64,000 nt of DNA from the NCBI GenBank assembly GCA_039566865.1, contig CM076954.1, positions 12,486,001 to 12,550,000 of the forward strand. Reading direction: 5' to 3'. The notes under the pieces are model-generated. The model was not told where the DNA came from. It was given only the letters and a program-made list of their open reading frames with translations, and did not search any database. The translations under genes were made by a program, and so were the position numbers. This document shows positions 25,088-36,322 of this stretch, one piece after another. Origin of the DNA: Aurelia coerulea. Lineage: Eukaryota > Cnidaria > Scyphozoa > Semaeostomeae > Ulmaridae. Position 1 is the first letter of the stretch; each line of letters begins with the position of its first letter.

Positions 25088-25602
25088 GTTTGCCTTCTCT
25101 TTTTCACGAACCAAAAGAGAGACTTGTAGCAAGTCCAGTATGTTCCTTCTAATTTTGAAAAGTCATGCTGATGAAGGCTTACGCCGAATCGAAACGTTTA
25201 AATGAATGTGTTTTTCTGAGTACATACAATGCAAAATATATACAGGAATAGAGTTTTAAAAAAGTCACAGAGACCTTATTTCCAGAATGGTTCCTTTTTC
25301 GAAAAGAATCAGAAAAAGGCACAAATCAATGTTCGCAGAAGTTTATTTAGAAAGAATTTTGGAATCTCAGCTTTAAAGAGCCATTGTCACCCAGGGTCCT
25401 TTGCGCGCACACTGAAATCTCAGACTGTCTAGATGAACTGTCCAATCAGTTTAACCACTGCAGTGTGGATCTACTCTCCTTCACCGGTTTCTTTTACGGA
25501 ACCATGGACTACGAAACTATGGAAGCAGAAACCAGCGGAGGAGAGTATCTTTAAGGACCAATTAAAAAAGAGTAAGAGTGAGATCTAATGAGAGCAACTT
25601 AC

Positions 25603-25879
25603 AAATCATTCATATCTGGATTTCTGTCAACATCACCAATTCTGATCTGAAATTGCCTCAATCTGTAATGGCAGCAATCCCGTCGATTTCTTAAAACGAC
25701 TTTATAAACTGGTTGAACAATGCCAAGGTCCACCCTCCACCATGGCTGATATTCGTCTGTTGTATGAGTGCATGATCCAGCGCCATAGTTACTGTTTTCA
25801 ACACCATCTACAGCTCTTGATGCCACACCATCATAAGACGTTGAAGACTGCAAGGTCGGTCTTCCACGAGCAATATTAC
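25603..25879 (-). CDS. F-type (fucose-binding) lectin domain exon
   Basis: The minus-strand exon encodes the first two thirds of a fucolectin/F5-8C-like domain: NIARGRPTLQSS, SRAVDGVENSNYG, SCTHT, WWRVDL, VYKVVLRNRRDCCHYR, IRIGD. The F-type lectin signature H-X26-R-X-D-X4-R is complete. His is in SCTHT, Arg and Asp in RRD, and the final Arg follows CCHY, so fucose binding is plausible. The donor GTAAGT follows directly (complement of 25597-25602). The acceptor is taken as AG before 25879 because that gives phase 1, like the exons upstream; an AG before 25902 is an alternative that would give phase 2. The exon ends in phase 2, so the domain must finish in a further exon, which I could not find. 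It is the 3'-most module of the minus-strand series. Confidence 0.88.
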
Positions 25880-26139
25880 CTGCGCGATCATATATGATAA
25901 TACTGGGTGAATCAATAAAAGAATCCCTGTCTGAAAGGCCACGGCTCCCTGGATATCCAGACGATAATATTGGCAGATATATCATTTAATGATGGACATA
26001 CTTAAATCCATTTTAAAATTAACTTAACTGGAATCGGCCAATCTGTAATGAAATTATGAGGATTTTCTCAAGAAATCCCCTTCAAGAAACTTTTAAAACA
26101 TGCCTAAAATCAAGAAAAAAATATTCCCTATGATTTTGC

Positions 26140-27045
26140 CTTACAGCAATGACTTCAACACGTGTCAGCAATGTTTATCCTCTTGGGAGCATGAAATCAC
26201 CCGGGAATGATGTTACAATACTCACAAGGATGACCCTTTAATCTGCCGAAAGAGATACCAAGTGCTAAAGCATGTAAAAGTCATTGCTTATAGCATAGGT
26301 TCCAAATCTTTAAAAAGGTTGGTGTAAAATTTAATGACCTATTTCTTTGAACCGAATGGCTTCCAACAAACTTCAGCTGTTTTGCTTAATTCTACTGCTG
26401 GACTTTTTAGAAATCTTCGATATTTTCAGATTTAGAATGTTTTTTTCCTTTTCAAAAATTCAAGAAAAATTTTCAAAAAAACTTAAAACCATCGTAATTT
26501 CTAAACTGCTTGACGCAACATGAAATCATTTTGAAGAAAACCATAGTTTATGGATGTCTATAACATGGTATCAATCAAAAGTCTATCACTCTTCTGGTTT
26601 ATGATTTAGAAATTTGATGACGTCACATCCTCAAATGAGTTAGAATATAAAATACGCTGTAATTTCGAAAAATATTCAAAATTTCTGAAAAGTCCAACGG
26701 TAGAATTATAGGTAAGTAGCTAAAGTTTGTTTCAAGTCATTCAACTAGAAGAAATAGGTCTTAGAGCTTTACACCCACCGTTTTTGCCGACTTAAAGATT
26801 TGGAGCATATGCTATTGCTTATAGGCCGGAAAGTTGGTCTTGACCTCAAGCCTGTTTTGAAAGTTTCTTGAAGCAGCCTTCTTGAGAAAATCGCTCATGA
26901 TTTCAGAACAGAGTAGCCGATTTCAGTCTCGTAAAGTTGAAACAAATTTGAACATATCCACTATTGAATAACATACTAGCCAATACCATTGCTTTTTTTT
27001 CCAGGGAGCAGTGGCCTTTCAAACGGGGACTGTTTTCCTAAATCG
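26140..27045. repeat. Dispersed repeat family R1 (diverged copy)
   Basis: It shares ordered segments with 34321-34703, 39010-39374 and 55098-55484. The shared pieces are a CCTCTTGGGAG-type block, a GCTAAAGCATGT-type block, a TTTCTCAAG-type block and a GGGAGCAGT...CAAACGG block near the right end. The better-preserved copies end in a GGTGAG-type TIR. No gene is seen in 25880-27737 apart from this repeat and AT-rich TTCACGAATTTC-type sequence at 27380-27610. Confidence 0.55.
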
Positions 27046-27737
27046 TCCTGCATAGCTAGACTGATTACACATTCGTAGTTATCGCTATTGATAGAATGAT
27101 GGACGCTATAACTACTTAAAGCGTAGTGCCGCCATCCAATTCAATCAATGAAACGGAAATTGGGACTGAAGTAGTTAGTCTACTGCATAGCATTGAGAAT
27201 CATCAACTTTTAACCAATGTTTAACCGACACCAATTATCATGTGATAACATGGGTAGTTGACACCGCAGTTATGCTTCATCGTGCATGCTTCTGAGGAGG
27301 AAACTTTCTATCATTTTGCGGAGGAGGAGCGGGTAGAAACTTTAGCGAGTTGGAAAAAAAGCGAATTTTTTGGAGTTAACTTTCACGAATCGGCCAAATT
27401 GAGAGATTTCGCGGGAATAATTTTTTGCGGTTTGCGAAAATAACATGATTTGCGGGAATGAAAATTCAAAAAATTTCATTCCTTAGAATACTTTGTGGAA
27501 ATAAAGTGTCGCGAATGGTATATTTTAGGACATTTCATGATCATAAACTTTCACGAATTTCATATTTCCGGAAATTTCGTGAAATAAACCTTCGCGAATT
27601 TCAATCAAAAATACGAAAAACGCGAGAGGTTCTTCTCCTGAAAGGTTCTTCCCTTTAAAGTATATGACCTTTTCCTTCGCAAATGTGGCAGCACAAATGC
27701 AGCGTCTAGCCACCCATTATGATAATCGATTTCGCAA

Positions 27738-27832
27738 CTCCCTGGAAAAGCAGCTGCTATTTGATAGGTTAATTTGTTTTTAAACTTAAGGGATTTTGTG
27801 TGTAAAGAATTTAAAATGAAAAAAAGAAATCA
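27738..27832 (+). repeat. LINE D 3' UTR fragment
   Basis: This short piece (CCCTGGAAAAGCAGCTGCTAT, then the GGATTTTGTGTGTAAA segment and an AAATGAAAAAAAG tail) matches the 3' UTR of the LINE at 22636-23555. It is a severely 5'-truncated insertion. Confidence 0.75.
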
Positions 27833-28103
27833 AAATGATGTTGAATGGCAAGCGTGTGCTGTAGACGCTACAAAAGATGAAAATCGTTTTCCTCTGCTGG
27901 GTCTGAAATGCAGGCCACAGTGAAAAGCCCACGTTTCTGACACATACAGGAGATGTGAGAGGGTCCTGAAGGGACAAAATCGGATCTGATATTTATCCAC
28001 AATGACCATCTGGGAAGGAAATGGCTGCACCGCACCGCTATTCCTTCTTGAAGTGACTGAGAGCATAGGGGGTAGCCCTTCTCCCAGGATAATTCTAATA
28101 AAC

Positions 28104-28497
28104 TTACACGTACAGTACAGCACAGTTACATGTACAGTTGGTGCCACCCCAGCAACGTCTTTCTTGTTTGAGCTTCATGAGAGTCGCTGCCAATTTTAAG
28201 TCATTACTAAGAGCATTCCACGATAGACTCCTTTCGAAGAATAGGGAATTTATTCCATAGCGCTGAAAACTCACTGAGGGGAGCTTGCACACAGTTCCTT
28301 AGCACGAATGTTGTAGGGACCATCTTTCTTGACAAAAAATTCCCACATGTACTCAGGATGAAATGGTTGATTGATTGATTGATTGATTGATTGATCGATG
28401 AATTGATCGATCGATCGATCTCAACGATGAAATTGTGTAGGCTCTTTTTATAAATTGTCTTTGCCTCGTCCCTATCTAAAAGTTCCTCAAATATGGA
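28104..28497 (-). pseudogene. LINE E: 3' fragment of the ORF1/ORF2 CR1-like family
   Basis: The minus-strand frame contains CKLPSVSFQRYGINSLFF and a C-terminal Cys-rich end. These are clearly homologous to the tail of the intact ORF2 at 49668-52625. Similarity continues to about 28497 through the region equivalent to 49880-50010. It is a 5'-truncated dead copy. Confidence 0.85.
28366..28420. repeat. TTGA/GATC tetranucleotide run inside LINE E
   Basis: About six GATT units followed by GATC units occupy the place where the intact LINE has ordinary coding sequence (near 49917). The expansion therefore arose inside the relic. Confidence 0.85.
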
Positions 28498-29192
28498 TCC
28501 TAGAAATCAGGTCCTGGGTGGAAAACGTCTAAACGATCATTTAGGACTAATGCAGAGAAGGCAACACGTTTGATTGAGTTTGATTCATATGAGTAAAAAG
28601 TGATTGGTGATTGTAATGGATGATTTGTCAGCAGGAAGTTAAACACCAATCTCCAACAATTTCTTCTAATGTTGCTCTCTAGATGTTAAAATTAGGTTTG
28701 CTGCCATCCCCGAAAAAAACCGTTGAAAAATGATGGAGCTAAAAACTTTCAAAAGATCAAATTTGCCTGATGATTGAAACCAGCAGTCGGCCATTTTTTT
28801 CTTACTATTTTGCAGTGATAAATAGCTTCATGTGAGGTAAGAAATAGTTTCTGTGAGGTAAGAAATAATTGAACTCTCTGATGATTATCAGAATTTTCAC
28901 GTGAGCTACGACATTGGAGGTTGTTGTATCATTTCATCAATTAGGCTATTTATCGCCGCAAATAGTAAAACAAAATGGCCGACCGCTGCAGTCAGTCATC
29001 AGGCAAATTTGGTCTACTGAAGGTCATAGCTCCATCATTTTTCAGAGGATTTTTACAGGCATGGTAGCAAACTTTAATGAATATCTGAAGAGCAACATCA
29101 TGCAAAATTTTGGCGAGAATCCTTGGCCGCTTTGTTGCCATATTCAGGCAAGCAGGGCACAATTTGTTGGGACACTCTGTACTCCGGCAACG

Positions 29193-29559
29193 TACCGGTT
29201 GTCCAAGAAAAAAGCATACAGGTTTGGTTGGATCCAGCGACTTAAATTTGAATTGAATCAATGGGCAATTACTATCAACATGTTTCTCCATAGTTAGCTT
29301 GAACATAGATACCTTATTTGTCCATATTATGTTTGAGAGTACAAACGCTAAAGTTTAGGACAAAGCGCTAAAGCTCTGGTTTGGAAATGGAGGCAAATTC
29401 GAACTTTTAACATTCATATTTCAACTCTTAAGATACCAATATCAACAAACGAAAGTTTTTATCTATGTTCAAGTCAACTATCGAGGAGCATTTTGAAGTT
29501 GATTGGCCATTGATTGAAGCTAAGTCCTCATCGCTGGACTTAACCGGGGACACCCGGTA
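29193..29559. mobile_element. Mariner-like MITE
   Basis: It starts TACCGGTTGTCCAAGAAAAA and ends GGGGACACCCGGTA. Inner sequence (TTGGTTGGATCCAGCGA at left; TCGCTGGACTTAACC at right) is mirrored. It is related to the element at 32518-33285. Confidence 0.75.
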
Positions 29560-29811
29560 CATAGGAAGAGGTTCGACGAAGATAGTTGTCATGACTCATG
29601 ATTATATGTCGAAAGAAGGTTTCAGTTGCCGCCCTGGCAGATATTTCTCAAGCATTAATGTTCATTTGCCGGCTTCCCCCCCCCCCTGGTGGACTTGATT
29701 ATGGCTTGCTTCGTCTATGTTTACCACTTGACTAATCAGCCATTGAATCCTTTTTCCGATCATGTATTTATTGACACTGGGTGAGATGCTACTAAAGAGC
29801 AACAGATGCTA

Positions 29812-31190
29812 TACCGGATAAGCCAGAAAAAAAGTTCCAACTTTCAAAAATTCGTAGCACCACAAGTACTTCGTGGATTTGAATGATTCAAATTCTGGTT
29901 AAAAGCAAAAAAATCGAAGTATTTTTGTGATTTTTCTCATCTTCTTACAAGCACTGCAAATATACAGGGTGTCCCAGAAAAATTGTTTGACGTTTGATTA
30001 AATGTAAAAAATAACGATAAAATGAACAGGCTCTTGGTTAGATAATCCTGTTCCTAAGATTTTTAATTAATTTTAGACGCCAGAATCTTGCAAATCCGCT
30101 AAGAATTCAAAGAGTTACAAGCTTTTGAAGTTCAAGTTTGTGCGAAAGCTGAAACCAGACGCCCCTAACTGAGTGACTTGTTTTCCTAAAAGGCGTCCCA
30201 AAATCGAGGTAAAAGAAGACTGTCCAATGTGTTACGCCTCGTCGATGTCAGAGCAAATCAAATAGGACTTCCAAAGCTATTTAATTCTTATAGCTGTTGT
30301 CAAAATCTAGTTAACAATGCAAGTATCTAAAAACATGGAATGAAAACTTAATCATTGAGAGAAGTGGCAATTCCAAATTGTGCTGAACAGGATTCCCCCA
30401 AGCATCCATAACCTTGATTCAATGATATAAAAAGCTGATTTATCGAAAGTGCTTTTGAAATTCCATTTGATTTGCTTTGAATAAATGAGATTCTATTTTC
30501 AAAAAATATCCTATTTAGGGGCGTCTGGTTTCAGCTTTCGCACAAACTTGATCTTCGAAAGCTCGTAGCTCCGTGAATATTTAGCCGATTTGTTAGCTTC
30601 TGGTGTCTAAAATTAATCAAAAATCGCAGCAATATGGTTATCTTACCGTGGCGCCAATTCAGTATTTCGTTATTTTTTAATATTTAATCAAACATCGACA
30701 CCCTGTAGGTAACTCCAACTTTACAAAAATTTCATGGTTGCAAAATGATTGAAAAGGGCCTAAAACACTTGATCAAATCATTAGGACGCTCCTCACACAG
30801 AATAATACACACAGGTGTTTCACCTCTCTCAAGAGTCATAAGACATAGATTTTCAAACAGATACCAAAGATTTTTAATCCCATGGCAATAGATGCGCAGA
30901 TGATTTGATATCTCTCACCCATGTGAAATTGCATTTTCTCTATTGTTCTGAGCGAGGAGTCCGTTATGATTTGATCAAGCATTTTAGGCCTTTTTCAGTC
31001 ATTTTGCAACCATCAAGTTTTTGTAAACTTGAATTTATCAATTTGCCAGTGCTCGCAAGAAGGTGAGAAAAATCACAAAAATACTTCAATCTTTTGGCTG
31101 TCAAGCAAATATTGATTCATTCCAATCCATTCACTACTCTCGATGCTATGAATTTTGAAAAGTGGGAACTTTTTTCTGGCTCACACGGTA
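29812..31190. mobile_element. Mariner-like MITE (outer) carrying a second MITE
   Basis: The left end TACCGGATAAGCCAGAAAAA and right end TTTTTTCTGGCTCACACGGTA are inverted. The adjacent GTTCC(C/A)ACTTT segment and the long inner arms are mirrored too. It is split by the 29963-30707 element. Same family as 35091-35720. Confidence 0.8.
29963..30707. mobile_element. Mariner-like MITE, nested
   Basis: It begins TACAGGGTGTCCCAGAAAAA and ends CGACACCCTGTA. The inner arms GTTTGATTAAAT/ATTTAATCAAAC are mirrored, and the target is TA. It lies wholly inside the 29812-31190 element. Confidence 0.85.
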
Positions 31191-31227
31191 GTTCGTTACC
31201 GTATTTGGGGTCAGTGGTTTTACTTAC

Positions 31228-31416
31228 CCCGTAAGCCATATACTTCAAAATTAGGACAAACTCTTCTTGTTCCTGGGTAAATAATTAGAACACAAGACTC
31301 CCAGCTTGCAGCCGCATATTTGACTCTCAAACAATCCCTCTTGCGCGTCATCATCCTTGGCATTGTTTGACTTTCTTGGCAGCTTGTCCAAGAATTCCAT
31401 TGAGACCAAATTGTAT
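31228..31416 (-). CDS. TSP1-like module exon (downstream one)
   Basis: A 189-bp minus-strand exon bounded by acceptor TAG (before 31416) and donor GTAAGT (complement of 31222-31227). It encodes 63 residues with the start of a thrombospondin type-1 repeat: WSQWNSWTSC, then an Arg-rich RMMTRKRDC strand and further Cys. The WSxWxxWxxC and R-R-C layout is the TSP1 signature; in known TSP1 repeats the Trp residues stack with the Arg residues. Both exon ends are phase 1, so it can be inserted or skipped without breaking the frame. It follows the Cys-rich exon at 33298-33489 in the transcription direction. Likely role: extracellular adhesion module. Confidence 0.78.
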
Positions 31417-31490
31417 CTACAGTAATAATAATCAATTTATTCCAAGTTGGCGATACATAGCTATGGACAGTAGCACATTAGAAATAATAC

Positions 31491-32285
31491 TACCAGGTGT
31501 CTCCAAAAAAGTACCCCCTTTTCACTCAACAAGGCAGCAAAACGACAATACTTCGGTAATTTTTGAATCCATAGCTACATTTGTTGGTCTTCAACTTAAA
31601 TGCACATACCTTGCATTTGGAAATCGACCACCAAAAACCGGAGATATGGGTTCACACGGTCAAAATTTGGAGTGCACCTGAAACCAGAGGTTTTGAGAAA
31701 TGGCCTAGCCATAATTTGACAACAAACAAGCATTTTGCAAACAAATTTTCGACTTGGACCTTTACTTTCTATTTTTGAAAAGATTTATACCTTGAATTAC
31801 TTCAATTGTTCTTGAAGTAACTTTTCTTTTGAGGAAACGGTCCTTGCATTGCATTCGATCCCAAGTGTTTTGTATTAAAGAAGAGGAAAAGGAGCACATG
31901 GACGCTTATTTTGGAGATGTGGCACGATTTTATCACTTTTACCACATTTTTACTATATTTGTTTAATCAGCGCCATGTCCATGCATCTTTTATTCTTTTC
32001 AAAAGCAAAACATGGAAACTTAAAGTCTACAGGCACTTTGGAAAATGTCTACGATACAAATAATGAATAGGCCCTGTTATAAAACCTCTGGTTTTGGATG
32101 CACTGTAAATTTTGACTTTGCAAACCTGTATCTCCGGTGTTTGGTGGACGATTTCTAAATGCAAGGTACGCGCATCTAAGTTGAACATTGACAAATTTAG
32201 CTGTGAAGTCGGGGAGCAGTGATAACTTATTGCTTGCTTCCTATTTCCAGTCAAAAGGGGGTACTTTTTTCTGAGACACCCGGTA
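31491..32285. mobile_element. Mariner-like MITE
   Basis: It begins TACCAGGTGTCTCCAAAAAA and ends TTTTTTCTGAGACACCCGGTA. Internal segments (GTACCCCCTTTT / AAAAGGGGGTAC; CTCCGGTGTTTGGTGG-type core) are mirrored. The target is TA. It lies within 80 bp of the TSP1-like exon, on its 5' (intronic) side. Confidence 0.85.
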
Positions 32286-32517
32286 CACTAGCTATCCAAG
32301 CCCACTGCTGAAACTAGTACAATCCAATATATGTATATATATATATATACAAAACGAAAAATATACAATTTGCATGTGCGAATATTTGTCAAAATTAATA
32401 AGATAACACAAAAAAAGACAATTCGTTCCTTTTGCGACTAGTTTCGTCTTAATAATGAAGATTTTTCAGGCTTTATGTGAAGTACAGTTCAATGATGATC
32501 TGTTGAACTGAATTATG

Positions 32518-33285
32518 TACCGGCTGTGCCAGAAAAAGGTTAGCAGATTTGGTTGGGTCATAGATGGGTCATAGATGTGAATCTAATTTCAATCATTGGT
32601 TAATCATTCTCAAAATGATCCTCGATTGTTAAATTGAACATAGATACATCGTTTGTTGGTATTGGTGCTTTGAGAGCCGAAATATTGATATTGAAAGCTC
32701 GAATTTGAGTTTATTCAAATTTCATCAAGACCGTCGTTGATTTATTCGATCTGTTTCAAGATTTTGTTTGGGCCAATCTGCACGAAAATACAAGGCAAGG
32801 CCATATTAGCCATGTACAAGCCTTGTAGTTATGGCCTTGTAACCTTTTTCTAGCCTAGAAAAGCCTTGCTGTAACCTGGTAATTAGCTCGAAGAATGCTA
32901 ATTAGCATTGTATAAACCTCGAGTTAGACTGGTTCTAACTCGTAATCTTCCTGATAGCCTTATAATTTTCACAAACGTTAGTACAAGGTCATAACAAGGT
33001 CACAATCACCGCTACAAGGCTAAACTTGACCTTGACCTGTACAAGGCCAAGTTTAGCCTTAAATTTTTGTACAGAAAACGGGCCAAAGCTCTGGTTTGGA
33101 GGTGGATGCAAGTTTGAGCATTCAAGGTTAATATTTCTGCTCTCAGGGCAGCAAAATCAACAAACGAGGAACCTACATTAAACTTAACAATTGAGGAACA
33201 TATTGAAATTGATTAGCCGTTGATTGAAGCTAAATTCTCATCACTGGACTCAGCCAAACCTGTGTACTTTTTGGAACATCTGGTA
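32518..33285. mobile_element. Mariner-like MITE abutting a splice donor
   Basis: It begins TACCGGCTGTGCCAGAAAAA and ends TTTTTGGAACATCTGGTA. Inner arms are related to those of the 29193-29559 element. Its right end is only 12 bp from the end of the Cys-rich exon at 33298. A palindrome-rich stretch with many AAGGC/GCCTT words occupies 32780-33060. Confidence 0.75.
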
Positions 33286-33297
33286 CATTTCACTTAC

Positions 33298-33489
33298 ATT
33301 TGCATAGTTCAGCTTTCTTGCAAGTGACTGCTTCTTCTAAATGGCTACTGCAGCCTGACGTCACGTTACTCCCAAATATCGAAGCACAGCCAGAAGTAGA
33401 ATTTTGATACGCGGGCATTACGTGTTGGTATTGTGTTGCATTACAATCCTCGATTAGCTCTGTGAGATTTCTTGTTTGGTTTGAATCTT
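33298..33489 (-). CDS. Cys-rich extracellular module exon
   Basis: A 192-bp open exon on the minus strand, with acceptor TTTTTAG before 33489 and donor GTAAGT at its end (complement of 33292-33297). Both ends are phase 1, exactly like the neighbouring module exons. The 64 residues contain six Cys and four N-X-S/T sites (for example NQT, NLT, NST, NVT), typical of a secreted glycoprotein. I do not recognise the fold. It could be a diverged TSP1-associated segment, since the TSP1-like exon at 36035-36322 also ends in a Cys/Asn-rich tail. It was found by reading the strand for splice-bounded frames, so expression is inferred only. Confidence 0.6.
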
Positions 33490-33553
33490 CTAAAAATGGA
33501 AAAGAACACTTGGATAATAAGTCTTAGAACAAATATTGGGCAAAATATGTTTC

Positions 33554-34703
33554 TACTGGGTGAGTCAAAAAAATGCCGGCATTTAAAAATAGATACTAGA
33601 AGAGTCAGATGCAAAAAAGCGAAACTTTTCTTAGCTTACTATATATACGCCTCTAAACCCAAAAATCAACGGATATTACACAGTAAAGTTTTATGGTCTT
33701 GACTTCTTTTGTCTCCTTCTCTCTCTACGCCTCTCGTCCACCTTCACCCTTTTTACATCATAATTTTCACAAACAGTACGAATTAGCCTTCTCCATTCTC
33801 GTCTGTTATCTACAACAGTCTTCCATAGATCTAGTACATGACCACATTTCAAAGCATTTTTGCAGGTGTCCTTAAATCTCAGATTGGGTCGGCCAACAGG
33901 TCGAGATCCATGAAATAATTCACTGTGTAAGAGTGCCTAAAATGCATGAAAAGTTCTTCAAGCTCCTTTCATCGAATTCCAAACTTTTGAGCTTTGCTTA
34001 TCAAACTTTTGAGCTTTGCTTATCAAACACTTTGAGCTTTGCTTAGCTCACTAAGGCCTTTCAAATTTGTATTATCATCAGAGTGTGACGGACTAAAGCG
34101 AAAAGGAAACTGAAAAATGCTGATCCATGCATATCAAAGCAATAATATTGAAAGCTGTCTTGTGTCATTCCTGACCTGACATTCGATTAGACTCAGTAGT
34201 TTAGCCGGTTTGAATCGGTCATTCCTGAATATGGGAGATTTTCTGCAGAAAGCCCGTTCAAAAACCTGCAAAAACAAGTGAAAACGAAGAGCAAATTTCC
34301 TTTGCTTTCATTTCTAACAATAATGACACTTCCATGTGTTCTTGTATTTGGTCATCTTGGGGGAATAGAATCCCTCTGACTAAGTTATTCATACTGGGTG
34401 AAGGCTTTTTTATCATTCCAAAGGATTACACATGCTGAAGCTTTTCAAAGTCATTTCGTATGCGTAAGGTAAAGATATTAAGTACATTTTCTCAAGATTT
34501 TAGCAATTTTTGAGGTTTCTCGAAGGGACTTTCTCAAGAAAATCCCTTGTAAAATAAAAACGGAGTAACAGATTCCAGCCAAGAAAAAGTCTAAGAATAG
34601 TTGAACATGTGAGCTATTCAATCAAATATTGCGAAATATCATTACTTATGTATTTAGGGAGCAGTTGTGTTTCAAACGGTGGATGTTTTTTCTGACTCAC
34701 CAG
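33554..34703. mobile_element. Composite TIR element containing repeat R1
   Basis: The left end TACTGGGTGAGTCAAAAAAA and right end TTTTTTCTGACTCACCAG are inverted. The right part (34321-34703) is a copy of dispersed repeat R1. A 21-bp tandem (CTTTTGAGCTTTGCTTATCAAA type, about three copies) lies at 33979-34046. Boundaries between the nested parts are uncertain. Confidence 0.6.
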
Positions 34704-35017
34704 ACTCAACCGGGATGCAATCGTATTTACCCATTCTTGAGACTCTCATGGAGATTTTGGGAGCAAAGAAAGAGGACTTAAAAATCCATTTCATTATAAA
34801 ATGTGTTTCCCAATAAAATCACGTGAAAATTGACTGCAGAAAATGCTGCAAACTACTTAGATTGCCATATCTCAAAATGAGTGGTAATATGCTGTGGTTA
34901 TAGACTAAACATAGCATGTAAATTATGCTTGTTTGGGTTTTCTTTAAAGATTTAAGTTAAATCACTGAAGGTTTCTTAAACATCTCATAAGGAAGATTTA
35001 AGCCTGTTTCCAGATCA

Positions 35018-35923
35018 ATACCTTTTATATCTCGTTCGATTCCTGCCCTGACCACCCCCCTGGGACATCCCCGGGCATTTGCTCAAAATATACTGGGTGA
35101 GCCAGAAAAAAGTTCCCACTTTCGAAAATTTGTAGCACCACAAGTACTTCATGGATTTCAATGATTCAAATTCTAGTTAAATGCCAAAAGATCGAAGTAT
35201 TTTTGTCATTTTTCTCGTCTTCTTACGAGGACTGCAAAGGAAGGTAAATTCAACTTTACAAACATTTCATGGTTGCAAAATGACTGAAAAGGGCCTAAAA
35301 CACTTGATCAAATCGTTAGGACTCTCCTCACACAGAACAATACACACGGATGTTTCACCTCTCTCAAGAGTTACAAGACATAGATTCTCAAACAGATACT
35401 AAAGATTTTCAATCCCATGGCAATGAATGTGCAGACGATATCTCTCTCCCACAGCCAATTGCATTTTCTCTGTTATTCTGAGAGAAGAGTCCTTTGTGAT
35501 TTGATCAAGAATTTTAGGCCATTGTGAGTCATTTTGCAACCACCCAGTTTTTGTAAACTTGAATTTACCAATTTGGCCAGTGCTCGTAAGAAGGCAAGTA
35601 AAATAAAAAAAATACTTCGATCTTCTGGCTGTCAAGCAAATATTGATTCATTCCAATCCATCCAGTACTCTTGATGCTGTGAATTTACAAAAGTGGGAAC
35701 TTTTTCTCGCTCACCCAGTATTCCCGGCCCCCGGGCATTTGATTGGCACTTGACAAAAACAGGAGCTTTTCCTTATACAGTAACAGGGAATATGGCATTT
35801 TCTCAATGCCCGGCCCTATGGCATTCGCCACATGAAATGTCCCCGGGCATTTGTGCAGGAAACTTTTGTTGGCCCTCAGGCTGCCTGGGTGGTGGTCAGG
35901 GTAGGAATTGAACGAGACATACC
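35018..35923. mobile_element. TIR element split by a mariner-like MITE
   Basis: The left flank (ATACC...CTCGTTCGATTCCTGCCC) and right flank (GGTAGGAATTGAACGAGACATACC read in reverse) are inverted repeats. The central 35091-35720 is a separate element: it begins TACTGGGTGAGCCAGAAAAA, ends TTTTTCTCGCTCACCCAGTA, and shows mirrored interior. Confidence 0.8.
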
Positions 35924-36034
35924 AGGGAACTAAACAGACTGTTTTGAGAAAAACTGGTTTCTTTCTCGAGGGTTCTTACTGTATCTTCCTAGGTTAGATT
36001 CCTTTTATGATGTAAATAAGATGCGAAAAGATAC

Positions 36035-36322
36035 CTTTGGAAAACGACCTGAAAATGAGACAATCTCTTTCGCGATCTTTCACCAAAGTGCAATTTGTGC
36101 CATTGACCTGGATACCTTTGCTTGACTGCTGCCAGATACAATCCGTGTCATTAACTTGCGACTCGCAAATCAAACCTTCACTGCTTACATTCGTGCATAT
36201 TGTGTCATTTAATTGGAAGAGTGAGATGCTACATGATTTGTTTCTGCTTCTTTTGCCTCGTAAGCTGTTAGCTGGCTTCTGTTCACACATTCCCCATGCG
36301 GACCATTCTGTAAGCGTTGTCA
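36035..36322 (-). CDS. TSP1-like module exon (upstream one)
   Basis: A 288-bp minus-strand exon with acceptor TTTTTACAG before 36322 and donor GTATCT after 36035. It encodes 96 residues beginning like a thrombospondin type-1 repeat (LTEWSAWGMC, then RGKRSRNKSC), followed by a Cys-rich tail with repeated NDT, NGT and NVS glycosylation sites. Compared with a canonical repeat of about 57 residues it is long, so the tail may be a separate small module. Both ends are phase 1, matching the exons at 31228, 33298, 56714 and 61876. An extracellular adhesion role is likely. The next exon upstream that I can see is the CUB exon, 20 kb away across an intron that carries the LTR retrotransposon. Confidence 0.75.
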
